Source of the DNA: Amaurobius ferox
Taxonomy: Eukaryota; Arthropoda; Arachnida; Araneae; Amaurobiidae
DNA: 64,000 nucleotides
Assembly: GCA_951213105.1 (NCBI GenBank)
Contig: OX578152.1
Location: 74,855,180 to 74,919,179 of the forward strand
Direction: 5' to 3'
In this document: positions 35,533-48,085 of the stretch, one piece after another
How positions within the stretch are numbered: the first letter of the stretch is position 1
How the letters are laid out: each line of letters begins with the position of its first letter
Made by a program: the position numbers and the translations under genes
Notes under the pieces: generated by a model
The model's input: only the letters and a program-made list of their open reading frames with translations
Told to the model about the DNA's origin: nothing
Databases searched by the model: none

Positions 35533-37300
35533 GATAAAAGTTATTCAATTATAGCTGGTCACGCCTTCATTCGGAACTTCAATTTTCCCATTCGGAGTTT
35601 TCTTGAAGCATTGAAGTTGCGTTTATTGTAATAAATACGAAAGAAGGGAGTACATTTATAAAGCTAATGTTATCATTCCAATTTACTATTTTTTCAGATA
35701 TTAAGGAAAAGTACAGACATTGTAATAATTTTTCGGTGCTGATTTCATGGTGACACTACCCTTTCAAATAAAGATTTCGCTTTATATTATTTACGAACCA
35801 ATAGGTAATTGATTATTATTTTCGACCTCAGCCATTTGTACTAGTTAAACGCAAAGTAATATTATCACAGAGTATGAGATTACAAAAAATTAAAAGTAAA
35901 GCTTTTTTTTTTCTTTTGCATACCGTACATATATACCAATAATGTTTTAATAGTAAGTTTAATATCATAACTTTTTTAGCATGATTATCGTTATTTTCGT
36001 TCATTGAATGTTTGTACGATCCAGAAAGCTGTACCAAATTTGGCCATAGCTTATTGAAATAGGTTAAGCAAGTAATCTCGGACTCTCATCTACAGACAAT
36101 ACCGTACATATAGACAATACTAAAGACAATACCGTACATATAGACCAATAATGTTTTAATAGTAAGTTTAATATCATATTTTTTTTATGTAATTAGCGTT
36201 ATCTTCTTACATTGAAATCGTTTGGGTGATCCAGAAAGCTGCGCCAAATTTGGCCATAGCTAATTGAAATAGGTTAAGCAAGTAATCTCGGACTCTCATC
36301 TACAGACAATACGTACATATAGACAGACAATACCGTACATATAGACAATACTACAGACAATACCGTACATATAGACCAATAATGTTTTAATAGTAAGTTT
36401 AATATCATAATTTTTTTATGTAATTAGCGTTATCTTCTTACATTGAAATCATTTGGGTGATCCAGAAAGCTGTGCCAAATTTGGCCATAGCTAATTGAAA
36501 TAGGTTAAGCGAGTAATCTCGGACTCTCATCTACAGACAATGTATACGGAATAAAGAGAAATGAACACCCGTTTCTGTCTGTATTTGTCGTGACAATTTA
36601 CATAGCTTTTTCACTAATTTCTTAAGCAAAATTAGATTTATGCCTAAAAATATTTCCGATTTCATATCGTGTTAATTCATAAAAGTGATACTCAAAATTC
36701 GCGTTTTAGCTACATATCACCATAAATATGTAATCTATTTCGACGATAAATTTCCCAGATCATAAAAAATAATCTAGAGATTTTTTTATATAAATTTCGT
36801 CCTCGTATATGCTATTTAATGAAATTAGAATTTCGGAAATACGTTTGCAAACTGAGTATCTTCTGGAACTCTGTGATACATGTTACAAAACTTTTGTTCA
36901 TGCTGTGATACTGAATACAGGGAACGTTTTGATATAACTTTCATCCTTTTACACCTACCGGCAATACAACGTGAATTAAATACCGGTTTTGCCTGTCAGT
37001 AATAACCGCTTATAACACAACTTATTTTAAGTACTTTTCTATCTGTTTCATTAAGCTTCAATGGGAGCTAACATTATTTCAGAATTTGTACCGCAATAAT
37101 ATATGAAAGTGAAATTATGGAAACTAACTTTACCCACGCAAAGCATCTGCGCTCGTGTCTTTTATGCTCTGCATCTATTGCTAACCGACTACTCAATCTC
37201 CGGAGTGTGAATCGACTTCAGACGTTTTCAAACATTAATATTACATAGTATTTATTTCTGTTTGTCTCACAATATTTATCAGAATGAAGGTATAGCTTTT
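35435..37300 (+). repeat. Duplicated block D1 with internal tandem repeats
   Basis: Shares long stretches in the same order with 40780-41745: ATTTCATGGTGA, CAATTTACTATTTT, GATCCAGAAAGCTG, CTAATTGAAATA, AAAATTAGATTTATGCC, and an end at CATCAGAATGAAGGTA. Within D1 a segment of about 200-250 bp (ACATATAGACCAATAATGTT to CTCGGACTCTCATCTACAGA) is repeated three times between 35925 and 36545. No coding sequence identified. The terminal ATGAAG|GTA could be a first exon with a donor, but this is speculative. Confidence 0.6.
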
Positions 37301-37489
37301 GCAGGCCTAATATCCCCAGACACATGGGGATTCATTATTATTATGTATTAATTTCATTATTGAGCAAACATCTATTTTAATTCGGTCAGTTATAATTATA
37401 AGCATTTTTGCTATACCAACATTGCGCACAGTTGTGTCCGATTTTCTGGCATGCTAAGCAGAATTTTACATCTCTATTTTCTAGTGCTT

Positions 37490-38517
37490 CTTACTTTCCT
37501 TATATATAATAATATATAAGGAAAGTATTGTGACGGGGTCGAAAATTCGAATTCGAGTTTTCGACGGGAGAGCACATTTCAAGCATCCCTGATCACGAAT
37601 CGAACATTTCTGAAATGATATCTGTGTGTGTATGTGTTGAAGACCCAGACCGTCCGACTCGTCCTGAGGACTTGAGCATCTATTTGGACGGCGTGTGTGT
37701 ATGTGTGTGTGTGTGTGAAAGTAAGTGTGTGTGTGTGACAGTGAGTCTGTGGAGACGATAACTGACGAACGAATGGACCGATTCGAACGAAATTTGGTTC
37801 AAAAATTAAAATCCATAAACACTGGAAGCCTGTTGTTTTTATACGCAATCGAATGTTCAGAACCCCCCCCCCCCTAAATTTCCGTGTGAAAATTTGAAAA
37901 ATCGTCAAAATATCAAAACTTCTAATAAAGTTACGCAAATAGACATTTCTTATGTAATTTTTCATTAGAAAACGATTGGCATGCATTTTAGAACGCTAAC
38001 ATGAACCGTTCTCGAGATATTGCACATTTTTCAAAAAAATTCTCAAAAAATCATATAAAATAAAAGAAAAATATTTCCTATTGAGAAAGATGTTCACTTT
38101 TCATATGTAATACCATGCGATAAATTTGGAGACATCATTCTTGTGGATCTAGCTCGTTCCATTCATGAAAAAAGATACCTTGAGTAATACTTTTGTATTT
38201 GAACGCCAATTGTCATTTATCTGCTGTAAGAATAACTTATTTCACCGTCCATAACACTTGGCGAGACTTTGGCTACGAATCTGTTGGAATGTCGCCAACT
38301 TGGCGACTTTTTAAAATGCTGCTAAATTAACGAAAAACTCGCCAAATGGATAAAAAATAACGTTAAATCAATGAAAATGACGACTCATTGACGAAAATTC
38401 AATATCTTAGAAAGAATATAAATATCTACTTTAAAAATAATCCATTTTTTTTTCTGTAAAAGTAGTAAGTTCATTGCATTATATAAGGAAAGTCATGTGC
38501 TGCCCACATCAGATTTT
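37490..38517 (-). mobile_element. Family B Helentron/HINE-like element, copy B4 (inverted)
   Basis: The 3' hairpin is at the left (TTACTTTCCTTATATATAAT), with a GT microsatellite at about 37692-37735, a C-run near 37864, a perfect TCGCCAACTTGGCGA at 38292-38306, and the 5' terminus (GTGCTGCCCACATCAGATTT) at the right. An unrelated insert of about 60 bp (GAAGACCCAGACCGTCCGAC) interrupts the microsatellite near 37638-37690 and resembles the 3' end of the tRNA-SINE in reverse. The 135-codon frame here is accidental. Confidence 0.8.
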
Positions 38518-38539
38518 TGTTGCTGTTGTTGTTGTTGTT

Positions 38540-39230
38540 TGTTTATCTCAACATCCCTTTTATTATTTCTTTTTCTTGCTCAAAATTTGCTTGGCATTGA
38601 TTTGCTGGGTTGTGCCTGCAATTAGTCCAACAAAGATTCATTTTTCCAAATTGGATTTAAAATCACTTTTTCTGGGAAAGTTTTTATTTCCTCAATTTTT
38701 AAGTTTTAATCAGTTAAGTTATTTTTCTAATTTATTTATTTGTGTCACCATTATAATTTGCGCTAAATTTTCCTCGTTATCTCGACTTTTTTTTATCACA
38801 TTAATTCCTGCACTTTTGTCATCTAAAATTGTTTCCATCAATTCCAGGTACCCCTTAGCGTTTTCGAAATCTTGTATAATATTTTTTACCTCTACCTCTA
38901 TATCTGGCTTCAAGTCTCGATGAGTTTGGCCTATTTTATTTTGTCAGTGATTTTTTCGACTTCCCTATTTACGTTATTATTCCCTAAGAAATCATGTGAA
39001 GCATTCTCTATTTCTAAAGCAAGTTCGGAAACATACTTTCCCGGTAGCATTTTTATTTCATTGAATTAAGATTGTTTTTGTACAACTGATAAATTTGTTT
39101 TAAACATTTTTGTTAGCAACTTCTTATACTCCACAAATGTGGTCGCGTTTTAAAGTTCAACATTTTTAATTAAATACTCGAGAGTTTTTACCTTTAATCG
39201 CAGTTCAGAATCACGGTTATATCTCTCTTT
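38540..39230 (-). pseudogene. Retrotransposon gag relic
   Basis: On the minus strand, with a few stops and one frameshift, a long helical, charged protein can be followed. A stretch like the capsid part of Retrotrans_gag proteins (FVEYKKLLTKMF ... LPGKYVSELALEIENA) leads into a coiled region (KPDIEVEVKNIIQDFENAKG), then a small cysteine/histidine cluster (C-x3-C-x-H-x5-C) reminiscent of a damaged zinc knuckle, and an Asn-rich end. It fits the upstream part of the Gypsy pol relic at 31790-32930 in strand and order. The 149-codon plus-strand frame here is the antisense shadow. Confidence 0.55.
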
Positions 39231-39620
39231 TTATCATGCTATCTAAGAGAATATACTCTTATATAAATACTAGTAAACTTTTCATTTTTACCTCCCGTCA
39301 TCATCGCTCAAAAAATTTGAATTTTATTTGAATTTTGCCCTGGCGACTTCACGCTACACACACACACACACACACAGAAAAAAAAAAAATATATATATAT
39401 ATATATATGCTATAATCTTTACTATAATCTCTAAAGATTCTTTGGACTATAGTTTTTAAAGAAAAGAGCCATGAGCACCAAACTATCGCATAAATTTGCT
39501 GACAGTGATGATTACAGTCTAATCACGCGTACCAAAATGTTGTAAAAGAACGTATCAAATTTGTGTATGTGATCGGATAGTATATAATGCAACTCCGTAC
39601 ACTGTTTGTACCACGATTAC
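39231..39620. other. Non-coding with CA/TA microsatellite
   Basis: (CA)n, an A-run, then (TA)n at 39356-39408. No gene. Confidence 0.6.
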
Positions 39621-39634
39621 ACACCATGCGCAGA

Positions 39635-39920
39635 GGAGGCGCGGTAGCCCATTGGTTAGCGCGCTGGAGTTGCACTCGGTAGGCCCGGGTTCGATTCCAG
39701 CCACTGCCAAAACTTCCGCCGTGTTCATGCGGAGTACGATCACGTTAAACATGTGGGTCCGAAAGTCCTTCCGAGAGGTTGGTGATAGGGGAAGGAGGGT
39801 ACGGTCCCTGTGGATGCCTCCCCCACAGGGTTCCGGTCTAAATTGGGTGGCACTTCCCGACCGTCCAAACAGTTACCTTACAGCTTTCTGGTAGGTCGGA
39901 CGGTCTGGGTTTCAACAACA
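39635..39920 (+). mobile_element. tRNA-derived SINE, full-length copy
   Basis: Flanked by a 14 bp target-site duplication, ACACCATGCGCAGA (39621-39634 and 39921-39934). The tRNA-like head has an A box (TAGCCCATTGGTTAGCGCGC) and B box (GGTTCGATTCC), followed by a unique body (GTGTTCATGCGGAGTACGAT ... GGTTCCGGTCTAAATTGGGT ... GGTAGGTCGGACGGTCTGGG) and a CAA-rich tail. Pol III transcribed and moved by a LINE in trans, by analogy with known SINEs. Reference copy for the other SINEs in this window. Confidence 0.92.
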
Positions 39921-39934
39921 ACACCATGCGCAGA

Positions 39935-40779
39935 CCAGTGCCAAACTGAAAATAAAATAAATTACTATAGATAAATATCAAACATCCTCACTCTGAAAGG
40001 ATGAGACATTTTTTTGCACTCTAAAAATTTATTAACATTAATATTAAGAAAGTATAAGAACAATTACAAAAACTAGCGTACATATCATTATTCATTAATG
40101 ATACGAACTGGAGCGCTGAATGGTGACAAGGAAAATTTTGGTCGGCTTTATAGCCCAATTTATGGCTATATGTTAATATCCTCATAAACGATAATAATGG
40201 TGCCTGGGATTATTTTCAACATCTGGCCGTCTTTGGTCATGGTAGCTGCTGGCACTTTAGCACATGCGTGGAAATCTGAATTTTGCTTCGATCTGGACTA
40301 CGATCTTGTCTGCAACCAGGATGTGACCTTACTCCATCCATTTTTCGGAATCTTCATTTCCATTCTATTCGTATATCCTTGCTCCTCCAATCCTTCATCC
40401 TGTCCATTGGCTGCCGAACTCGTGTAAAGTGCTCTCTTATTAATCAACCTGGACGAAGCAGTCCGCTGTGAAGGATCTTCTTATTGGTTACGTTGGATAT
40501 AAGCCCGCAATCCGGAAAACCACGTTGCCCCTTGTCGTGTGGCATCTTTATTGATGCATCGAAAATTTCTGAAGTACCTCTTTATTACTCCATCATAAAC
40601 ACTGCCGAATTTAATGCTAAATCTCAGCGTCTGGCTGGCGTCAACAATTGTTAGTTTCGTCTAACATTTATTGCCGACACGTCGGCTTGACATTCGCTTT
40701 TCATTTCATGCTACATATTATTCTCGCGTACTATTTCACTTGTCACCGTTTGTCGTGTTTATCCTCGCAACATATATAT
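39935..40779. other. Locally GC-richer segment, unidentified
   Basis: 40197-40700 has higher G+C than its surroundings and long partial frames on both strands, as seen in decayed coding DNA. I could not match any reading to a protein family. It may be an old transposon coding region. Confidence 0.3.
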
Positions 40780-41745
40780 AGATATTATATATATTCTTCA
40801 TGGTTTTGCTTAGTGTAGCATTGCCTCTTTTATTTCATCACGCTGCACACTACTGAATAAAATGCATTCAAGAATAGTGGAACATGTATGAATCACTTAT
40901 ATGGCGACGCCTTCACTTCTCAGATCCCATTTTTCTCATTGGGCGTTTTCTTGGAGCATTAAAGTGCAGCTTATCTGCAATAGATATAAAAGAGGGAAGT
41001 ACATTTTAAAACTGATATTATGATCCCAATTTACTATTTTCTCATTTATTAAAGTACAGGTATTGAAATAACCTTTCGGTTCGGATTTCATGGTGAAACT
41101 AATTCTGCCATTTCAAATAAAGATTTCACTTTATATTATTTATGTACCGAAAGGTCATGGATAAATTTTTTGACGGCAGCCATTTGTACTAGTTAAGCTC
41201 AAAGTGATATTACCAGAGTAAGCGATTACGAAAGAGTTAAAGTAAAGCATTTTTTTACCACCGTACATAGAAACCAATAATGTTTTAAAAGTAAGTATTA
41301 TATGAAAATGTTTGTTTAATCGTTGTTAATCACGAATAAATTAAAAGATTTTAAAGTTATCCAGAAAGCTGTGCCAAAAGTCACAGCTAATTGAAATAAA
41401 TGAAGCGAATAAACTTGTCATCTACAGACAACAGATACGAAATAACGAGAAATGAACAACTGTTTCTGTATGTGTTTATCATAACAATTTACCTAGTTTT
41501 GTCATTGATTTCTTAAGTAAAATTAGATTTATGCCTAAAAATATTTTCGATTTCATTCCGTGTTAATGCATAAATGCTTTTTAATGCTCAACATCTGTTG
41601 GTAACTAACTACCAAATAAATCTCTGGAGTGTGAGTCTCCATTCAACTTTTTCAAGCATTAATATTTCATAGTATTCAGTTCTGCTTGTCTCACAATCAT
41701 CATCAGAATGAAGGTACGGCTTTCGCAATCTAAAGGTATCAGGAT
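40780..41745 (+). repeat. Duplicated block D2
   Basis: Diverged copy of 35435-37300 in the same orientation, shorter by the extra tandem units and other gaps. It starts in the right arm of the hAT-like end and finishes at the same CATCAGAATGAAGGTA. Confidence 0.6.
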
Positions 41746-43953
41746 ATTTTTGAACCGAAAATGGAAATAAACCCAAAATTGAAAATTCTCAGTAAGCCCT
41801 TTACTTTACCCTCAGTTTAATGCTGAATTTCTATCAGTCATCACCTAAGCTTTATATATTACCAATATTGGGGAACAGATGTTTCAAGAAACAATTTTGA
41901 ATCGGAAGAGGTACAACAACCGGAAATAGAAATCATTAGTAAACTACTCTACCTCCTCTTAAATTCATGTCAGTTATCAACTAAGCTATATATAGCCAAT
42001 CTTGAGAAATATATTTTTTAAGTAAAATAAAAATGTTGAGCAAGAAATTAAAATGAACTAGAAGTTTAAATTCTTAGTGAACGCCACATCCACCTCCGGG
42101 ATTCGATACTGAATCTGTATCAGTCATTATCTAATTTCTATCTATTTCAGATTTTATAAAATAGATATGTCAAGGAAAACTTTTTAATACAAATAATAAG
42201 ATGGCAAAATGTTTGCCACTAATGAGAACTTCAATTTGAAATTTGGTGGAGGAGAATGTACAGACTTCTACTATAAATATGCATTTCGCTCCAGTATTTC
42301 AACTGTTGGAGCATTGTTTGACCTATTATGTCTTATCGTACTTCGGATTTTAATTAGGACTTTCTTTATATTTATTTAGTGGTATCTAAATACTCTTATT
42401 TAATTTTTTACAAATGTTTTCACAAAACTTCAATTCCACACTGGGAGCACCGTCCGCATGAGTAATTATTTTATTTACCTTTATTGCAAAAAATTGTCAT
42501 TTTTAATGATATTGCTCTCAAAGAAAGTTTTTTTTTTTGTATTCAATTAAATATTTTACAATCTTTATAGTTTAAATATCCTTTGATCTGTTTCACGTTT
42601 GAACGGTTTTCAATACTTTCAGTAGAAGCCACAGGATCGGAAAGTAGAAAATCTGCGGAAAAGAGTTTGACATATTTTTTTGTATTATTTAAATAGGAAA
42701 TAAAGTATTATTCGAATATCAGGTGTTTTTATAAAAATCTGTGCATACATTCCAAGTTTTAATGTAGAATAACTCATTAAACAGAATAACGATTTTAGAA
42801 TATATGTTGCATCGAGTTGTTGCGGTACACTTTACTTTAAAAGAAATGTTATGTGTCCAACACATAATCTTCATTACAACGTAATTTTGAAATCGTGTAA
42901 AAATAATGGTAGAAATTGTAGTAACCTTAGGCCTCAGCAATCTTTTGTATCAATTTCAATTTTTACATTTATATAGCTAGGTTTCTTTCTATTTTGCAAA
43001 ATTATTTCACTTTGTTATCTAATATATTGATTATGTCCATTTATTTTCCCTTTTGACATAAGATTAGGTATTTAATATTATTGATAAGTGAACCTAAACA
43101 TATAGAATATAAATCTTTGGAAAAATCAGTAAATGGGCTTTCACACTCGAAATTCTTTTTTTTTTCATATATATAAAAGCCACAAGCAGAACGCACTTCG
43201 TTTTACAATTGGATTGGAGATGAAAAAAGGATTGTTAAAATTGTTAAAAGTCAAAGGCCATCAGAAAAGAGTTTTATAAACCTTGACATCGGAAATTCAT
43301 CGTTTATATCTAGAGTTTCAAAAGATATCAGCACAAAAAATAAATTTTAAATGAATAGTAATTAATTGTATACACAAAAACATTTTAAAATAATTTATAT
43401 ATATTTAGTGGTATTTCAATACTCTTACTTACAAGAGTGCACTATTTGCATGATTTGATTTCTCCCTATTGTATGGTAAACCTTTAAAAAGAATATTTGC
43501 CTAATAGTTGAATGAATAGAGCGTCGACTATCCAGACAAGTATCGAATCACAGTTTGGACTCGAGTTATTGACTTTGGAAACCGAACAACTTCACCCTGA
43601 AATGAAGATGCAACAGAAAGATCGAAATATGGTTTGAAAAAGGACCACATTTCGATCTTTCTAAGAACCCTACAATTTATAGCAACAATTTTTTAATTCT
43701 TGAACTTACTTATGTTAAACAGTGTAATATCCGGTAAAAAAACAAGTAGAGGAATGAAGAAGTAGCTCAGATCATAAGCGGCACTTCATTCTAAAATTTG
43801 CCCAAAAAGAACGCTGGGTTCCATCCAAATAAATACACGACGTGATAGTGAAAATTATACACCGAAAAGGAGTGGACAGAAAGTGATGAAAATCGGCAAA
43901 CAGAGAAAGACAGCAACGAACAATAAGTGATGTTTATTGTAACATGATACACG
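41746..43953. other. AT-rich non-coding, no gene seen
   Basis: No recognised element or gene. Frames at 42719-42940 and 43791-43976 (minus) lack motifs. Confidence 0.4.
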
Positions 43954-44071
43954 TCCATGGACGCCAATGTCTGCAAAGGGAGATCGAACTGTTTGGGATA
44001 GGGTATGTCAAATACCTGTCATTTTGAGATTCTTCGTTTAGGAGTGACGCTGTCCCGCCCGTAAGCAAAAG
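43954..44071. mobile_element. Half copy of the piggyBac-like palindromic MITE
   Basis: Matches the right half of 8298-8585 (TGGACGCCAATGTCTGCAAA to CCCGTAAGCAAAAG). The left half is missing. Confidence 0.75.
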
Positions 44072-45750
44072 ATTAATAACAATTTTATTAACTTCTAAGA
44101 TCTAATCAGCTTTTCTGTGACTTATAAATTGAAAATACAACTGTTAATCTTATGTGGGCATACTATCAGCTGCAAATTGAGTGTGTTGATAAGCCACCTA
44201 GTCACTCTTGCTGTAAGCAATGTCGATCAATGGCAGCAGTTGAGTTATTTTGAGTTTAGTCTACAATTTAACTCTTTGTTTCTTTAATATATTTTGCATA
44301 AAAAATATCCTCCTTTATAGATTGGTCTTAATCAATTCGTATATAACTGGGTTGGTGGGTCAGTCAATTAGTCAATATATTTATGAGACCTCGATCTTAC
44401 AAACAGGGCATTCCAGAAAGATGATGTTTTTGTCAAAGTTGTAGAAAATTTAAAGTAAAAAATTCCATTTAATCGACATCGAATTCATCGCATCAACTCT
44501 TATTAAGTTTAGCGCCCTCTTTCGGAAAATTTTTGAACTTTTGAGTTAATTATCTTGCTAACATCTTCCTATGAAGTTACGCTATGGGCAAAGGTGAATT
44601 GATATTAAAGGCGACTTTTTCTTTTACACCAACATTCACACTCGTAATACTTTTATCGTCATCTACATGAGCGCCCATATAGGAGGTTAAGAGGGGGTGC
44701 TTGCTTCCCTCCCTTAGACGTTCAAGGTCACAAAAGTGTGCATCAGGCTTATATTGTATATCTTATCCTGCAGTTTGTCCCACTGACGTCAGAGGTTTAT
44801 CCCCTTCTGTAAAAAGTTTTATGGGTGCCTATGGTCATTTATCACCATTGAATTATTTGTTCTTTATTTATGTCCGGAACTGATTATTCGAGAACCTAGC
44901 TATTTTTGTTCTTGAGAGCAATTATTAAACAATTTTTCTGAAGGACAACTTGCAGGTTGTAGTGTCGAATACTGATCCGGTATACCTTATAACTGAGCCT
45001 CAAAGTGTTTTTTTTTTATTTCTCTGGGAATTAGAATAAAGTGTATTCCTGTAGTACTGTGCTCCTGAAGTAAATTAACCATTTCTAAGGTAAATAACGT
45101 TAATTACATACAATAGGCAATGGTCGGTATTCATTTCAGCTACACTGGTACAAATATAAATCATGTTAAATTTTGTCCAATTTTTTTCTATGTAAAACAT
45201 AAATAACAATTTTATTAACTTCTACGCTTTGGACTGCTTTTCTGTGACTTTTATAAAGTGAAATACATCCGTTACACTGATTTGAAAGTGGTATCAGCTG
45301 CAAGTAGCGTGTCTTGATAAACCATCACTAGCTGTAAGCAATACCCGTCAGAGGTAGGAGTTAAGTTTTGAGTTTGGTCTCCAATTTAACTTTTTGTTTC
45401 TTTCACATCTTTTGTACAAAAAAAAATATCCCCCCCACCCGTATAGATTGGTCGTATTCACTTAGTATATGACTGGGTTGATGGGTCTGTTGATTAGTCA
45501 ATATATTTGTGAGACCTCGATTTCACAAACAGTACATTCCAGAAAGATGATGGCTTTGTCAAAGTTGTAGAAAATTTAACGTAAAAATTCCCTTTAATTG
45601 ACATCGAATTCATCGCATCAACACTTATTATAATTCAACACATCGCACAACACTTATCAACACTTAGCGCCCTCTTTCGGAAAAGTATAGAACTTGTTAG
45701 ATAGTTATGCCCCAAACATCTTCCTAGCAAGTTGGTGCTGTGGGCAAAGT

Positions 45751-46121
45751 CCTTCTTCTTCAACCCAGACCGTCCGATCTACCCGAAAGAGTAAAATAGC
45801 TGTGTAGACGGCGGAGTAGTGCCACCCAATTTAGACCGGAACCTCGTGGAGAAGACATCCACAGGAGATACCTTACTTCCCCTGCCACCAACCTCGCGGA
45901 AGGACTTACAGACTCACATTTTTAATGTGATCGTACCCATCGTGAACAGGGCGACAGTTTGGAAAGAGGCGGGAATCGAATTTGGATCATCCGAGTGCAA
46001 TCCCCGAGCATTAACCACCGGGTTGTTGTTGTTGAGACCCAGACTGTCCGACCTACCAGAAAGGCGTAAGGTAACTGTTTGGACGGTCGGGAAGTGAATT
46101 AACCACCGGGTTGTCGTGCCC
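45751..46121 (-). mobile_element. tRNA-derived SINE (inverted), with a nested SINE
   Basis: Reverse-complement SINE with its tail on the left (CTTCTTCTTCAACCCAGACC) and the tRNA-like head on the right. Target duplication CTGTGG(G/A)CAAAGT at 45738-45750 and 46122-46134. Unit 1 of the duplication has the unoccupied site near 44584-44592. A second SINE fragment is inserted in the head region. Confidence 0.85.
46027..46097 (-). mobile_element. 5'-truncated SINE nested in another SINE
   Basis: Only the 3' 71 bp of the SINE (TTGAGACCCAGACTGTCCGA to GACGGTCGGGAAGTG), flanked by a 17 bp duplication, ATTAACCACCGGGTTGT (46010-46026 and 46098-46114). 5' truncation is usual for LINE-mediated insertion. 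Confidence 0.85.
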
Positions 46122-46735
46122 CTGTGGACAAAGTTGAATTGATATTGAAGACGATTTTTTCCTTTGACATCATCCTCAGAACAACTCGTAATGCTTTTAT
46201 GGGCATCTACATGGGTGCCCATATGAGAGGTCAAAGGGGAGCTCTGACCTCTCCCCTGGACGTTTAACGTCACAAAAGTGAGCATCAAGCTTATCGATAT
46301 TGTACATCTTATCCTACAGTTTGCCCCACTGACATCAGTGGTTTGTCCCCTCTATGGAAATGTTTTATGGGCGTCCATGGTCTTTTATCACCATCGAGTT
46401 ATGAGCCTTTTATTTATATCCTGAACTGATTATTCTAGAAACTAGATATTTTTATTCTCAGGGACAATTATTAAACAATTGTTCTCGACATTGTCTAAAC
46501 AATTGTTCTGGATGACAAATTTTGAATCGGTACATCATATAACTGTGCCTCGAAATGTTCTTTTATTTCTCTGGGAAATACAATAAAGAGTGTTCTTATA
46601 GTGTTGTGCTCCTGAAATAAATTAACCATTTCTAAGGCAAAGAACGTTAATTACATACAATAGGCAATGGTCGGTATTCATTTTAACTACAGTGGTGCAA
46701 ATATGGATCAGGTTAAATTTTTGTCCAATTACGTT

Positions 46736-48029
46736 GCTGCAATCAACCCATCGAGTACAACATATATCATTAAAAATATATTTTCGGATCTTAATTGAAA
46801 TATCAGCCAATATTCTAGGGCTAATAGGATGAATAAAAGATGACGGTTCATTTCGGTGGCTCTCAACACATGTTTTGTTTAAGACAACTATTTTTAGTAC
46901 TGAATCTTCGACGCACGCTAAACCTGCAAGCTAATATCCTAAACGCTAAACCTGGCAACAATACGAAAGACCTAAACATACGCATGCACAATTTGTCTTC
47001 AGTATTATTATTATTATTATTTTTGTGAACAATTGTTTAATATTTTAATGCAAATCCATCTTCAGCACAAAAACGTTTTAATTATTAATTAACAGTTATT
47101 ACATTTAAATTTGGAACTGGCTGTTGTTATAAATCATTGCATTTCGCTGAAAATGTAATTTTTTATAAGCGAATCAATTTTTACTTTCCCATAGTGCGTT
47201 ATAAGGAAAGTTGTTATAGTGTGTTATAGAGAAAGTTATTGTTTTGCAAAAGAAATATTCCAATTCGAGATTTTGATCGATACGAACGTTTTAAGACCTC
47301 CTATATCCATGAATCCATTTCGAAAATTTTTGAAAGATTTTTTTTTTATTTATGTGTCTAATGAGTAGACACGATAATTAAAAAACGGATTCAAATACTG
47401 CTATAAAATTTTATGTGCGGATGCATTTGTTGAAATACTAGAACAAGCTAGAATATTTAGTAATTTCCATCGATAGAATTCAAATAATTCTAAAAATAAT
47501 ATCTTTGAAAATGAATGGTTCTTTAACAGCCAGATTAATAAATTTGCAGAGTTGTAGAAATCTCACACTCAAGATGTTTTAGTTCTGTTGCGATCTCCTA
47601 AAAGTATAATACTACTTTTATAGCAATTTATCAAATATAGCAAATAACATCCCGATGCACAAATATATTAAAATTTGAATTTAACTTTTAAGTCTTTCCT
47701 TGCCCATTCGATTGTAGCAATGCAGCCAATCCTTCGCATATGATTTAGAATTCTTCTGCAGAGAAAACACTGTCAAAAATGCACTTCCGTTAAAAGTGGA
47801 TTTCTGGTAAAAAAAATATATATATATTGGCCACAGTAAATTTCATAAACCCTAAAGTCAGAAAATAGCATTTTCCTACCATGGGATTTTTATAGATTTC
47901 AGCATTCAGCACACAAAAAGTTTTATATGGTTGGCAGAAAGCTTCTTGAAACAAAACTCCTTCGCACCGTTTCCGTTTTACATTAAAAATACTTTCAACT
48001 TTAATTATTACATAAAATCCGTAAAAAAA
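46736..48029. other. Unassigned; HINE-like 3' hairpin fragment at 47183
   Basis: At 47183-47235 the sequence has the ACTTTCC...GGAAAGT hairpin, followed by a HINE-type flank (CGAACGTTTTAAGACCTCC), related to 11458. The rest of an element is not recognisable. No gene. Confidence 0.4.
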
Positions 48030-48085
48030 ATGTTCAACAAAGTATGTTTATAGTTTTTTTAAATAATTACACCCATAATATATGA

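Larger units (their letters stand above)
44072..46735 (+). repeat. Direct tandem duplication of a 1.1 kb unit (second copy holds SINEs)
   Basis: Unit 1 (44072 to about 45190) and unit 2 (about 45200 to 46735) both start AATAACAATTTTATTAACTT and stay alignable through GCGCCCTCTTTCGGAAAA, ATCTACATG-G-GCCCATAT and ACATACAATAGGCAATGGTC. Unit 2 is longer because of the SINE insertions at 45751-46121. No gene in the unit. Confidence 0.85.

Noticed and set aside
37579..37986. 135-codon minus-strand frame
   Set aside because: Lies wholly inside the family B element B4 and reads through its microsatellite.
38474..38923. 149-codon plus-strand frame, the longest in the window
   Set aside because: It is antisense to the gag relic on the minus strand, which has the better protein-like reading, and it begins inside the 5' end of B4.
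39635..39710. Possible tRNA gene (good A and B boxes)
   Set aside because: No cloverleaf closure or terminator at the right distance; it continues into a SINE body and is flanked by a target duplication.
43172..43270. TATAAAAG box followed by a short ATG frame rich in Lys and Leu
   Set aside because: The frame is only about 19 codons long with no splice evidence; such boxes are frequent by chance in AT-rich DNA.
45819..46288. Frames of 92 and 124 codons on opposite strands
   Set aside because: They cover the SINE and its nested copy; similar accidental frames occur at 39555-39894 over the other SINE.
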